From: Callaeas wilsoni
Lineage: Eukaryota; Chordata; Aves; Passeriformes; Callaeidae
Length of the DNA: 64,000 nucleotides
Assembly: GCA_013398955.1 (NCBI GenBank)
Contig: VWPU01013473.1
Span: forward strand, 1 to 64,000
Direction: 5' to 3'
A program made the position numbers and the translations under genes. The notes beneath the pieces were generated by a model. The model saw only the letters and a list, made by a program, of their open reading frames with translations, did no database searches and had not been told where the DNA came from. Shown one piece after another: positions 1 to 11,700 of this stretch. Numbering within the stretch: position 1 is the stretch's first letter; each line of letters begins with the position of its first letter.

Positions 1-668
1 GGCCTGGGTGCAGCTCACCAGGCTGGGTTGGAGAGCTGTGCCTGGGCCTGGGTGCAGCTCAGCCAGGCCGGGCTGGGGAGCTCTGCTCGGGCCCGGGTGC
101 AGCTCAGCCAGCCCGGGATGGGGAGCTCTGCTCGGGCCTGGGTGCGGCTCACCAGGCCGGGTTGGGGAGCTCTGCTCGGGCCTGGGTGCGGCTCACCAGG
201 CCGGGTTGGGGAGCTCTGCTCGGGCCTGGGTGCGGCTCACCAGGCCGGGTTGGGGAGCTCTGCTCGGGCCTGGGTGCGGCTCACCAGGCCGGGTTGGGGA
301 GCTCTGCTCGGGCCTGGGTGCGGCTCACCAGGCCGGGTTGGGGAGCTCTGCTCGGGCCTGGGTGCGGCTCACCAGGCCGGGTTGGGGAGCTCTGCTCGGG
401 CCTGGGTGCGGCTCACCAGGCCGGGTTGGGGAGCTCTGCTCGGGCCTGGGTGCGGCTCACCAGGCCGGGTTGGGGAGCTCTGCTCGGGCCTGGGTGCGGC
501 TCACCAGGCCGGGTTGGGGAGCTCTGCTCGGGCCTGGGTGCGGCTCACCAGGCCGGGTTGGGGAGCTCTGCTCGGGCCTGGGTGCGGCTCACCAGGCCGG
601 GTTGGGGAGCTCTGCTCGGGCCTGGGTGCGGCTCAGCCAGGCCGGGATGGGGAGCTGTGCCCGGGCTC
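1..668. repeat. GC-rich minisatellite, 15 copies of a 44-45 bp unit
   Basis: The anchor GGGTGC recurs at positions 6, 50, 95, 140 and then every 44 bp to 624, giving 15 units. The first three units are diverged (GCAGCTC instead of GCGGCTC) and two are 45 bp long. Copies 4-14 are almost identical, and the last copy is diverged again at its 3' side. Each unit contains GGCCTGGGTGC, CTCACCAGGC and GGGAGCTCTGCTC. The plus strand is G-rich. The unit lacks stop codons in all plus frames, and 44 is not a multiple of 3, so every frame is open; this explains the long glycine/leucine/alanine-rich ORFs, which should not be read as proteins. The array starts at or before the window edge, so the true copy number may be larger. 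Confidence 0.97.
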
Positions 669-795
669 GCCGGCGGTGCCCGGAGCTGTCGCTGCCTGCC
701 GCGCACACCCGCCCGAAGAGGAGGGATGCTGACCACGACCCGCTGCTGCCCCAGCCACTGTGGCACCTCCTGTGACCTTCACTTCTGCTTCGCAG

Positions 796-895
796 GAGAA
801 AGTGGGTGTCAAAATTGTGCTCTTAAAAAAGTTTGGGGCTTCAGCGCATTTCTGGAGCGAGCTGAATGGCAATAAAAGTGCATTCGGTAAATATC
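796..895 (+). other. possible terminal exon of an unidentified plus-strand transcript
   Basis: A pyrimidine-rich stretch ending in CTTCTGCTTCGCAG (to 795) looks like a splice acceptor. An AATAAA signal follows at 871-876, with a GT-rich stretch (AATGTGGGTATTGTGAG) shortly downstream. A second AATAAA is at 960-965. No convincing protein is encoded and I recognise no gene. It may be a noncoding exon, the 3' end of a transcript starting left of the window, or chance. In human the neighbour on this side of RNF130 is TBC1D9B (from memory), whose promoter would be expected here on the opposite strand. Confidence 0.2.
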
Positions 896-965
896 AATGT
901 GGGTATTGTGAGAAAAACCTCCCTACACTTCACGCCACCCACTCTTGAATTATCAGATTAAATAA

Positions 966-2604
966 AGCTGACGCACAGCAACAAAAGTCAAAGCATGCTC
1001 GGCAAAGAGGCTCATTTCCTCATTTTACAGAGCTGGGTTTTTCTTTTTCTCTTGAACATCCATGTTAAAGACACAGCTGAACCACACTTCAGAAAAGGAT
1101 ATATGTTAAGTAGACTGCTATATAATTAAAAACATTATAAAGGAGGGGAAATTCCCCTGCTTGTAGCAAAAGCAGGTGAAATTAAAGCATGGAAGGATAA
1201 GTCTTACCTTTCTTTTTGGCTTAACTGATTTCTCAAGATTCCTATACAGAGGGTGAAACTGTGTTTCACATTACAAGGACACAAATGAGTTTCTACACCT
1301 ACAGTAACTTAGACTGCAATGGAGAAAAATCCGAACATTCATTAACAGCTATGCATTGTCCGGTAGGAAATGGTGGAGCAGAAGCGCTCACTCCTCCTCG
1401 TCAGCTCATTTGAGGAACGCTGTGGATGACTTAGCTCCAGAGGTTCCTCTCTTGCTCTCCATTTCTGCATTGTTCTCTCAGAAGCTTGCAAACAATATCC
1501 ATTTCCCCACCGCTTTTGTCACATGCCGGTAAAAATTGATTTTTCCTGCAGCGTGTCAAAGCAGTAGCTGCTTTCCTTTCTTCTCCTGCTTTCTGCATTC
1601 CCATTATTGATGTCAGTGGGAAAGGGCATGGCTCAGAGAAGGTATTTGTTAAATAACTGTTGCAGATCTCAACAGGAGAGTGGGATAAGAAGCTTACCTC
1701 TTTTCTTCTTTGTGTAATGCCAACATGCTGGCTTTTAAAAAACCTCAGTGAAAAATCTGGTGGATTTTTTTACCCCCCACCCCCCAAAAAAAAAGTTACG
1801 TGAGAAAGAAAGCTAATTCAATTCCTGCATATTTCAAAAAGTCTAATGGTTTTCAGGTAGATCAAGTGCTGGTTCTGTGAACGTCCTCTCTACAGAAAGA
1901 GACTCACTTGACTTCAGCACACAGAAGGACCAAAAGTATATTCTGTGTATACCATTCTTCTCCTGCTTCCATCAAATTGGAGAAAAAGCCCAAGCATCAA
2001 GTTCCTTGAAATCTTTCTGCAAATGCAGGTCCTCTCTGCAGCTTGAACGTCAGACTGGCTCGCCACTGTCCGGGGTTAAGTGGGTTGTAGGAAACTCAAT
2101 GCACTTATAAAGGTCCCTCTCAGAAGGGGCTATTTCACAGTAAGGTTATGGATTGACCAAGATATACGAGTGCTTTTACCAGTCACTGGCCATCTCCTCT
2201 ACAACCAGTTCCCTTTCTGACATTGCCCAACCATCTGGACAATTAAAAAATCGGAAACAGCAGACGCCTGCGTAAGAGACGCATTTGCAGTTCAGCACAA
2301 ACTCTTAGGGCCACCGTAAAACCTCTCCTGCATCGCCGCGGCTGGGCCGACACAGTTCCCCATGCTGTTACTCAGCAATTTCCATCAGACAACCTTGCTT
2401 GTGCACAACTCTTTGTCAGCTCAAAGATGCCACCCTCAGAATCCACCACAGCTGGTCTTCATCTGTGCAATTGAGAAGGCGGGTTCGTGTTCTGGAAAAA
2501 GCAGCTCTTCTTCAGACAAAGGAGATCCATGGAAAGAGTACACAACAATAGGAATGAGAAATGAAAAAAACGGAAAAAGGGCCAGGAAGGAGCATGGATT
2601 CCTT
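966..2604. other. no recognised gene; probable RNF130 3' UTR/3' flank
   Basis: The sequence drops abruptly from GC-rich to ordinary AT-rich DNA. The part next to 2604 is probably the 3' UTR of the long RNF130 transcript on the minus strand. I did not find a minus-strand AATAAA or ATTAAA between 1 and 2604, so the 3' end is not placed. A short run of C followed by A at about 1772-1793 is the only low-complexity feature noticed. Confidence 0.5.
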
Positions 2605-2710
2605 TCAGGTTTTGTTCTCGTCGTACATGTCCAAGGCAGGCTCGATGGTTGAGAACTCGCTCTCGTAGACCAGGCTTCGAGGGGACAGAGAGTTACGATG
2701 GAAGAAGTGA
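2605..2710 (-). CDS. RNF130: RNF130 exon 9, alternative C-terminal tail
   Basis: A good pyrimidine tract followed by TTGCAGGCAG precedes this exon. Exon 8 ends in phase 2 (GA), and only the second AG (at 2712-2711) gives a long frame. It starts [12 protein letters not shown] and ends YDENKT, with a TGA at 2607-2605. The first AG, 4 bp upstream, would give a tail of only seven residues (EQSLLPS). The tail is acidic, with tyrosines in VYESEF and DMYDEN contexts. It looks like constrained coding sequence, but I cannot confirm from memory which vertebrate isoform carries it. Confidence 0.6.
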
Positions 2711-5700
2711 CTGCCTGCAAGAGGTAGAACAAACCCACATTAGCAACACACATGAACAATGGAAGAACTGAGTAAAGCATCCTCATACCTGGGTGCTGGC
2801 TGCAAACACAGCACGCATGGAAAAACCAGCCACCCTTTAACACAAACCAGTAACAACCATATGAAACATTTCACCTCTGTTCCTGTGCTCCCCTGCCAAT
2901 TTAAAGCAACTGCTTTCCATATGCATGAACAGTCCCACCTCAAATGGCTTGTTCAGATAAAACAGGTCAAGTCTGAGCAAGGCTGGGGCAGGCCGGAGTT
3001 TCGCACTCAGTGCTAGATGTCGATTCACAGCCTTGTAAAGCAGGGATGTGCTTCCTCAGAAGACCCTGAAACCTCTGGTCAGCATCAAAGCGCTGTGCCC
3101 TGCACCAGCACAAAGTGCTTCAGCTCAGGGTTGAAAGGAATGAGCAGGCACAGTGAGGGGCTCCCCAGGGATCATCCCACCGATGCTGCTGGAAGTCTGA
3201 CCTCCTCCAGAGCTCAGCAAACTCCCTCCATGAGTCACCTTCTAGAAACAGCCACCTACGGATTTTCTTACACATAACCAAGGAGACCCAGCCCTCTCTT
3301 CCAACACTGGCAATACCCAAAACAAGCACCACAGGGCTGTTGATAAGGTGGGGAGTGGAAGTTCATTTTTTTCCTTGGTGGCCTAGCATTCCCGTGGCTC
3401 TCTGAATCCACAGATGTGTTTTTGCAAGGAGCCCAACCCTCCTGCTGTACAAGTGATTCTCTCTGAAAGCATCTATCATCAGATCAGGCCCTTGGCCAAA
3501 ACGCTTCATTATCCGGTTTCTCGATCCCAGGGGGGATTAGCTGGGAGCAAGGCTGCTTAGATTACAATACACCAGGCAGCTACATGAGCCAAACTGGAGG
3601 CAACTGAAAAGCTTCCAAGTTCATCAAGAAGGCATTCAACAAACTAAGGTGCCTCCAGTTTGAGGCATCATTGAAGCAAGATACTTAGGGAATTGTAGTT
3701 TTAGCCCTGGCAGATTTTAGCTGCTTAAATCCCCCTTTCTTTCCCAATTTTTGAGCTCAGCCTACCCCATTCTCAAATGAAGACATTACAGAAGACATAA
3801 GAAAAGAAGAATTCAGCTGCTACTCTCCAAAACACCTTTTCTCCTTCCCCACTCATCCAAAAGACAGATTCTGTGTGCCCAGGTCAAATCCTTGCTAAGA
3901 AGAGCAGGAAACTAGAGCTGGGCAATGGATCTGCTGCTCTTTGACAAGGAAAATCAGTGCACACACTAGCTCCACCATTTCCAGTGAGAATGGGAAGTTC
4001 TCATAAGCAAATTAATTTTTGATCTTGTGGTTAACCGAAACAATAGTGAAATTAGTGGTTATGTTGCACAGGAGTGAATTGTTCACTCTGCCAGGAGCAT
4101 GTATCCAGATACTTGGAACAAGTGGGCTGTCTTGGAATGTACTTCCACAGAAGCAGTCAGTGGGGAATGATAAATGTCCATTTTCTGGATCTGAACTGTC
4201 TCCCAAATTTACAGGTTTCTAAAACTTGGCAAGTCTTAAAATAAAGGCAAATAAATCAATAAATAAATAAAGGTTGAGTGTTTGAGGAAGCATAAAGTTG
4301 GAACTGTGACTTCCAAATGATCATGGTCTGTCTCCAACAGCTGGACTCAATGACCTCAGAGGTCTTTTCCAACCTTAATCATTCTATGATTCAAGCAAAA
4401 AAAAACCCCCAAACCCTGAACCTGCTTTGAAATTATACCAGATAAAACTGATTTCAAGACTGTGTTACGGGTCAGGATCATTTACTTTTTGATGAGCAAG
4501 TCTCATTTTGCAGCTGAAATAAGCCATGAATATTGGATATTTCATCTCCCCTTCCTCCACCTGCTGCAATATTACACACAACCAATGCTCAAATAAACCA
4601 AAGGGATTCTAAAAGCTTGGTGCTGCTTTTGTTTTTATGACACAGAAATCAAACATGGGATTAGGAAGCAGACAGCCCAGGCTGTCATTTCCTCTGTGTG
4701 CACCCAGACTTCCACTCCAGCGGGTTGGAGGGAGAGATTTAATCAACAGGCAGACAGGTCATCTGACAACAAGTATTTTATATTAATCTGGAAATAGGCA
4801 GTGTATATTCAACACCTCTAAAATTCTTTACTGTGATGCTTTTGTCCTTCCTGGCAAAAGAAATTTAAGCCACCCACTTCCAGGGAGGCTGCATGTTTCC
4901 ATACAGATAGGCATCTCTTGGCTTCCATACCACTTTTGAGACACATCGTTCATTCTTTTCCTAAGTGTCTCCTCTCCCACCCAGTGCTGCCAGCCCAGAG
5001 CTGAGAATCCAGCTGCTGCTCAGTGTTTTCCACCACTCAATCTTCAGGTGCTCCATTAACCAGGTCAGGAGCATTGCCCACAGCTTACGGCTGGAGCAGC
5101 AGACTCAGCAGGGCACAGTGACCCAGCCACGCTCCTCTTAATGCAGAAAACTGCTACTGTTTGTTTAAAAATGTGGCATCAGTCCAGCTGATAAATTCAC
5201 TGAATAAATGTATTTTAAGGACAAGTACAAACATCCGCAGTTCCAAATTCAGCTTATGAATCTGTTCTTCCTATTTTCCACTTCCCAAGAAAGATCAAGA
5301 TTTATGTCTTAGGTACGGAAAACAAATGGGAAGGCTGCATGCAGTTTTAATACACGAAAATGAATCCTTCAGTGCTCTCTGGCACTATTCTTCATTATAT
5401 ACTTCAAAAGAAGTTTTCAGATAACTTGCATTGAGTGTGAAAATAACCACACTACCCTGGAATTGATCTTTATACCTACCAAAGTGAGCACACCAAGGCC
5501 AAAAACTCAAGAGACACAGCACTGCAGGTGCACCAGGACTAAGCATCACCTGGTGTTCCATTTCCATCTGAAAGTACCTTAATGTCCTTAGTCATTAATC
5601 AGGGCCATCTTCTGCCACAAGCTGCAGTCCCTTCCACAGCAACTCTAGCAAAGACTTCTTACTGTGGAAATCTGATCAGAGCACTGCCTACCTTAATCTG

Positions 5701-8700
5701 TTTTAGATACCCTCTCAGTTAAGGAACAACAGAGCAGAACTATTTCATAAGCACCCTTTCCTCAAAGCCAGCTTAGCAGGAAGACTGTGACATGGTTACC
5801 ATGATGGAGACATGGTGGCATGACTGGCACAACTGGAGTGTCACAACAGATGGCTGAAAACTCTTCAGAAGGGACAGACAAGGAAGGAGACACGTTGAGG
5901 GTAGACCCGTGGTGCTCACAGAGCCATGTCCCATGATTTACCAGCAGTCCCAGCTACCTGGGGAGGTCCCAGTTGACTGGAGGTCAGCAAATGTGACACC
6001 CAGCTACAAGAAGGGCTGGAAGGGGGGTCAGGGCAACTGCAGGCCTGTCAGCCTGACCTCAGTGCCAGGGAAGGCCATGGAGCAGCTCACTTTAGTGCCA
6101 TCACACGGCACATCTAGGACAAGCAGGGGGTCAGACCCAGACTGTGGGTTTAGGAAAAGCAGGTCCTGCTCGACCAACCTGGTCTTCTGTGACAAGGTGA
6201 CCCACTTAGTGGATGAAGGGAAGACTGTGGGTGCGTCTGCCTGTACTTTGGTAGAGTTTGACATCGTGTCCCACAGCATTCTCTCAGAAACTGGCTTCCC
6301 ATGGCTTGGACAGGTGCACCATACATGGGTTAAGAACTGGCTGGAAGGCTCAGCAATGGGGAATGGAGTTACATCCACAGGGCTCAATACTGGGGCCAGC
6401 CCTGTTTAATGTCTTCATCAATGATCTGGATGAGGGCATTGAGTGCACCCTCAGCCAGTTTGCAGCCAATACCAAGTCGGGCTGATCTTCTGGAGGGCAG
6501 GAAGGCTCCACAGAGGGATCTGGATAGCCTGGATCAAGGTATTTTAAAAGACACAGATGTGGCACCTTGGGGACATGGTTTAGTGGTGGGCTGGCAGTGC
6601 TGGGTTAATGGTTGGACTTGATGATCTCAGAGGGCTTTTCCAACCTAAGTGATTCTGAGAGTCTATGAAAAACTTTGGGGATTTCTTTCTTCTGTCTCTC
6701 CAGGGTAAAAAAAAAGAGTTTCGGGGATGATGCACTGTCCATCTTTGAACACATTTACTTCATTGACAGATAAACACGCACTGATTGCTTGACCTCTAAG
6801 TAACCTATCAAAAGTTGTATCATTATTAACACTTTGTTGAGACAATTGTTAGAGGCTCAGAAGAAAAACTAGGAAAGATGATGCTGAGTTATTTAAATTC
6901 TCCATTTAAATATGGAAATGCACTAAAGAGTCCTGTCAACCTTTTTGTTCCAAATATCTCGCAACTTCTCCTTCTGCTGCTGTTCTGAAGAAGAAACATG
7001 AACTGGAACTGTTATGGTGCCTTTTGCATCTGGGTCACTGCACTGCTCTCACGGTCCCTGCCCAACAGCATTAAACAGCACTCATGGAATTTTGTTTCAG
7101 GAGACAAGCACAAACTTACCAGTTTTACTACTGCTGTTGAGAGATGAGTGAAAAAAACATGTATCATAGCTTGTTCCCTAAATCATGCTCTAACCACATT
7201 CCTCCATTTTTGGCAACAACACTCAGTTGACACATGCTGTACGTTACAAGCACACAGCCCTCAAACACAGAATGTTGAGGTTTTTTTTCCTCTCATGAGT
7301 AAGTCCAATGGGGTTTTCCAGTCTTTCAAAATGCACTTACTGGTCTATTGATTTGTTTTCATATTTCTTTCAGAATTTCACAAGGACGCATTGAAGAAGA
7401 ATTCTATTAAATGCACTGAAGTTATCACATTGTTCACTGCTTATTATAAAAGCTGCCTTCTCAGCTGAAGCCTGATGGACAAATAAGAATTAAGAAACTA
7501 TTTTAATGTAGCATCTGGCTGTGTTCCTAAATTCTAAAAGTGCCTATACATAAAAATAAAATTAAATTAAATCTTCTAGTTCCCAGTACATAAAAAAATT
7601 AAATCTTACAGCAAAATTGCTTCTCTCTGTTCATTTAATTAAATTAGAAAGCATTCAGTTTCCATGTCTTGATCCGAGAACAACAAGAACAACCAAACGC
7701 AGAATAGTTTTTAACTTCTGTCAATCACTTTTTCCTTCCCAACTTGTTATCTTCATTTACCCATCTCGTTAAGTCAAGCATGAGCACTTGGCTGCGACTC
7801 AGGCCGGCGTGTTTTAACTGACTGTTGTGAAATTACTCACACAGGGCTTGCATAACTTGCGTGAAACAGCTGGAGTGAGGGCAGAGAGGGGAAGATGTTT
7901 TCCCTCTGCCTCCTCGCCAGTACAGAAGCCGTGGCAAGAAAGGACATGCTTGCATAGAGTTTCTACATTAAAGAGCATTATCAGTCTTCCATGATCTGAA
8001 TTTGAACCAAAACGAACCCCTGCCATTGATACGAGAGGAGGCTTCAAGCATGGCAGTGGGGGAAACGCTGCGTTTTCACTTGTTATTAGGAAGGAAGAAG
8101 CGGTTTAGAGCGGCTTCACTTTTATCAAAAGGAGGGTGGGGTGAAAGTAAAAGACAGAAAAGGTTTATGATTTGTGTTTTGAGATGACAGCATTGCAAGT
8201 CTCCAGCAATGCCTGGCCTCGAGGCAAAAAATCATACTGCAGTCCTCCCAGGGCAATTGGGAGTGCTACAGGAAGAGAAACTGAGAAAACGTTCTTATTT
8301 CAAATTAATTCTCAGCTGGAGTCGAGGTAAGTCCATTATTGCAGAATTGACAGCTTGACCCAGCTTTCTTTCCTAACAAGTTGATGAGGAATGATTGCTA
8401 GCAACACTTTTTAGTCACTTGAGCGGCATCATAACAACGGCACTGCATGAGATTTCCACTACTTCGCTTGTGTCCCAAATGAATGGAGAACAATAGAGAT
8501 CTGCAAAGATGAAATCATTTGAAGGAAATAAAGCACCTTGTAAAATCTACAAAATGCTCTCAGACTTGAGTACTAACACAGAAAGCCCAAGAAAAATGAA
8601 ATTCTCACAGAGTAAGATTTCATAATTAAAGTTTTTTTTATTTCTTCACTTTTTCTTTAATACAAAGCTTTGGCATCAGCAAATTTTATGAAAAAATAGA

Positions 8701-11700
8701 ATGTACTAAATAATTGCTTGTGCTGCATGATCGATAAATGATGCATAAAAATAGGTGTCTCTCTCCAAGGCAATCGGCCGGAAAGCGTTTCTTCAATAGC
8801 ATTCTGCTCTGCAGGGCAGAAAAAAAAAGGAACAAAATATTTATGTTAAAGTTAATACTGCCAATACTTAAAAAAAAAAAAATCCTGTAAAAGTAAGCTA
8901 GTGAAAAATGACTAATTATACATTAAGAGATGTCTGTATTTGTCACATCATTCCTACAGGACAGCCAGAGGTCTGAGCACTTCTAAGCTCTTGAGGATAC
9001 TCCATCTACTACTGAAAACTTTCTCTAAGTGGTGCTATCCAACATTCGGGCTTTTTGGGCCTAAACCCACACTGACACAGTCACGTTTCTCACTGTTCCC
9101 TAAGAAGCAAGGCAAATCGTGCTGCTTCAGTTCCTTTCAAACACTGCCTAAAACTTTTAATAAGAGTACTGGACGGGTAGTTTGAGACCAAAAGAAAGCA
9201 GCTGGTTCCTTGTTTACTTATCACTTAGACAATGTTTGCTTTCATCACAACTACTTAAAAATGCCATGTGTGTATGTCTACATACACACAAACATACGTA
9301 TACACAGGTAAATATGTATATACTCACAACTCCAGAACTATTGCTCTAAATAACTATGTTTAAGCTGGGGGAAAGGGCACAGCGTACAAAAGGAACAGGA
9401 TATGTTTTTAGGTGAGTTTTAAAGCAGAATTTCAAGCCTTTTACTTGCATCAGCATGTTACATGGCCTCATTCTTGCTACTGTTGTTTTTTAATACGAAA
9501 TCCCCCTCAGATTCCTCTTGAAACACTACCATAAGAAAGGCAGGGTATGCCAGCCTTGCTTTTTATATGGAGAGCAGCATAAAAGCAGGTATGCTGTTTA
9601 ATAGAAAAAGCAATGAGAAGGAGCTGCCATATATCTGGCACGATATTTAGCACAGGATATTCTTTTTCTGGCACTGGGAAGGTGTCAGTGAAACAAAAAG
9701 TCTTAGCATTAGTGTAATTTTAAAGTGTCTGAAATGAGTAGTCAAACCCAGCAGCACTTGTGGAGGCTGCTCAGACCCCAAAGGATTCAGATGAAGAGCT
9801 GCTGAGGTTATAGGCCACAGCCAGGAACCTCAGTTACCCAACAAAGTCATTTTTGAAGCTCTGGTTTCTGTGGTTGTGAGTTTTCTCAAGTCTGTCTGAA
9901 GTACACACTCGATGTGCTTGCATTTCAATTCTTATCACTCAGAAAAGGAGCTCTCCTTGTATCAGCACACCCTTTGCTCGTCCTGAGGGAACATCACTGT
10001 GAAAACACTCTGGTGGAGGCCCAGAGTCCCTGCCAATGTGCAGCAGCTTGTCCTTGCAGTAAAAAAAGTCCCAGATCTCACCGAGCAACAAAAAGAAGAG
10101 TTGCAAGGCAGAAATGCAGCTGCTATCAGTGCCCACATCTGGATGAGACTTCATGGGCTCCAGCTCCTCCTCCTTCCCAGTGACGTGCAAGTGCCCAGCA
10201 ATGCAGACATTCCCGTTCTTGCCCCATGCTTTCCCAAGCTACTTTTCCAGGCAGATTAAAGATTAGCTATGTTCAGCTGCAGTTGTGTTGCCAATTTGCT
10301 GATTGACAGCTGCAACTTCAAGATTTTGACAAATGGAAAAAAAAGAAATCAGTAGACTTGATAGGGCTATTTGAAGTTCTAAAAGTTTTCTTCATGAAGC
10401 CCCTTTGGAATCAGCATATGAAAAGAGGAGGAAGATTTGCAAATTAGTGGTAATCAAAAATCCCTGATGACCAATACTATGGACCCTCCTGAAGATGATT
10501 AGCTTGAGATTATCTAAATTTTTACACTGGAGACTATTAGACATGTTTCCATCTTATTGAGGACACCTTATACTTTCCAAATAGCAATAAAAGAAGAAAA
10601 AAAAAATCCAAACCCCTTTTCTTATCTCAAAGAAAAAAATCCCGAAGAAAATGTTTATAAAGCTGCATTTTCCAGCTGTATTCCTTTGGATCTCACTCCA
10701 CTTCTGGTAGAGAGATCAGCACTTTAATGGAAACTCAGCTGTGTCAAGATGTTCAGAGACAAAGAAAGATGTTGACACTTTGCCTTCCCAAATAAATAAT
10801 TAAATTAAGATTAAACATATATCCTGAGCCCAGATATTCTGTACACCTACATGAAAATAACTAGATGTACCTAGTTAATAGATCTGCAGGATAGATTTAT
10901 ACTTTCCCACACAGAAAAGAATAAAAAAAGACTGAAAGTCATCTGCTAGGGTAATTTCTTGTCCAGCCTGCTTAAAGGGAGGCTAGGGGTTTTTCTATAG
11001 GTTAAGAAAGCATGGAAGCAAGCATCCCTTTATTTAAGAGAGAAGAAAAAGCACTGCCTTCACTGCTTTCACCTCTCCCTCACCTAAGAGGAAACAGGTA
11101 GTTTTCTATTTAAACACCTTTTTTTTCCTCTAAGCTGAAAGTGTGCCAACTAGGAATACAGAATTTTTTTTTTAAATAAAAAATTTGACTATAAAATTGA
11201 GGTGAAAACTGTCAAAGGTAATTGCTGGTACTAAATTTTGGCTCTGGCAGGTAAATTTTGAACATGGAAATTTAATGGCAGAAATCTAATGTTTACCTAG
11301 ACCATTGACCAAAAACTGAACATAGATATTCTCTGTTTTTCTCTTTTCATGTCTCCACTTAGCAAAGAGATATCCTCAGACAACCCAGCTAAATATAAAT
11401 TAAGACGGGACTTTACATGTTACCCTGAAACCTGCTGTTACCAGACATTCACATTTGAGAAAAGCAGGAAACGAATTTGATTCCTTGAAAACTACATATT
11501 CCCCCTTCTCTTGGTATTTATTCCCAATGTTGCCCATGACACACACCCACCAGAAATGCACAGAAACATCTGAATATTTACTTACTCATTAGCATTCAAG
11601 CTAGCTGTGGCTTTGATGATCATGTAGCAGAGTGTAAGGGCACTGAGGAGGCCAAAACTGGCAATAATAAACCATTCTTCTGTTGACAAAGGAAAGGGAG

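Larger units (their letters stand above)
2711..11585 (-). other. RNF130 intron 8 (long-form transcript)
   Basis: An 8.9 kb stretch between the donor GA|GTAAG at 11586/11585 and the exon 9 acceptor. It contains two plus-strand CR1 fragments (4335-4392 and 5905-6667) and a perfect short inverted repeat at 9267-9290. The part just below 11585 could be the 3' UTR of the short transcript. No other exon or RNA gene was recognised. Confidence 0.6.

Noticed and set aside
8..875. Three overlapping plus-strand ORFs of 234-255 codons
   Set aside because: They are the same 44-bp tandem repeat read in three frames; the unit simply contains no stop codon.
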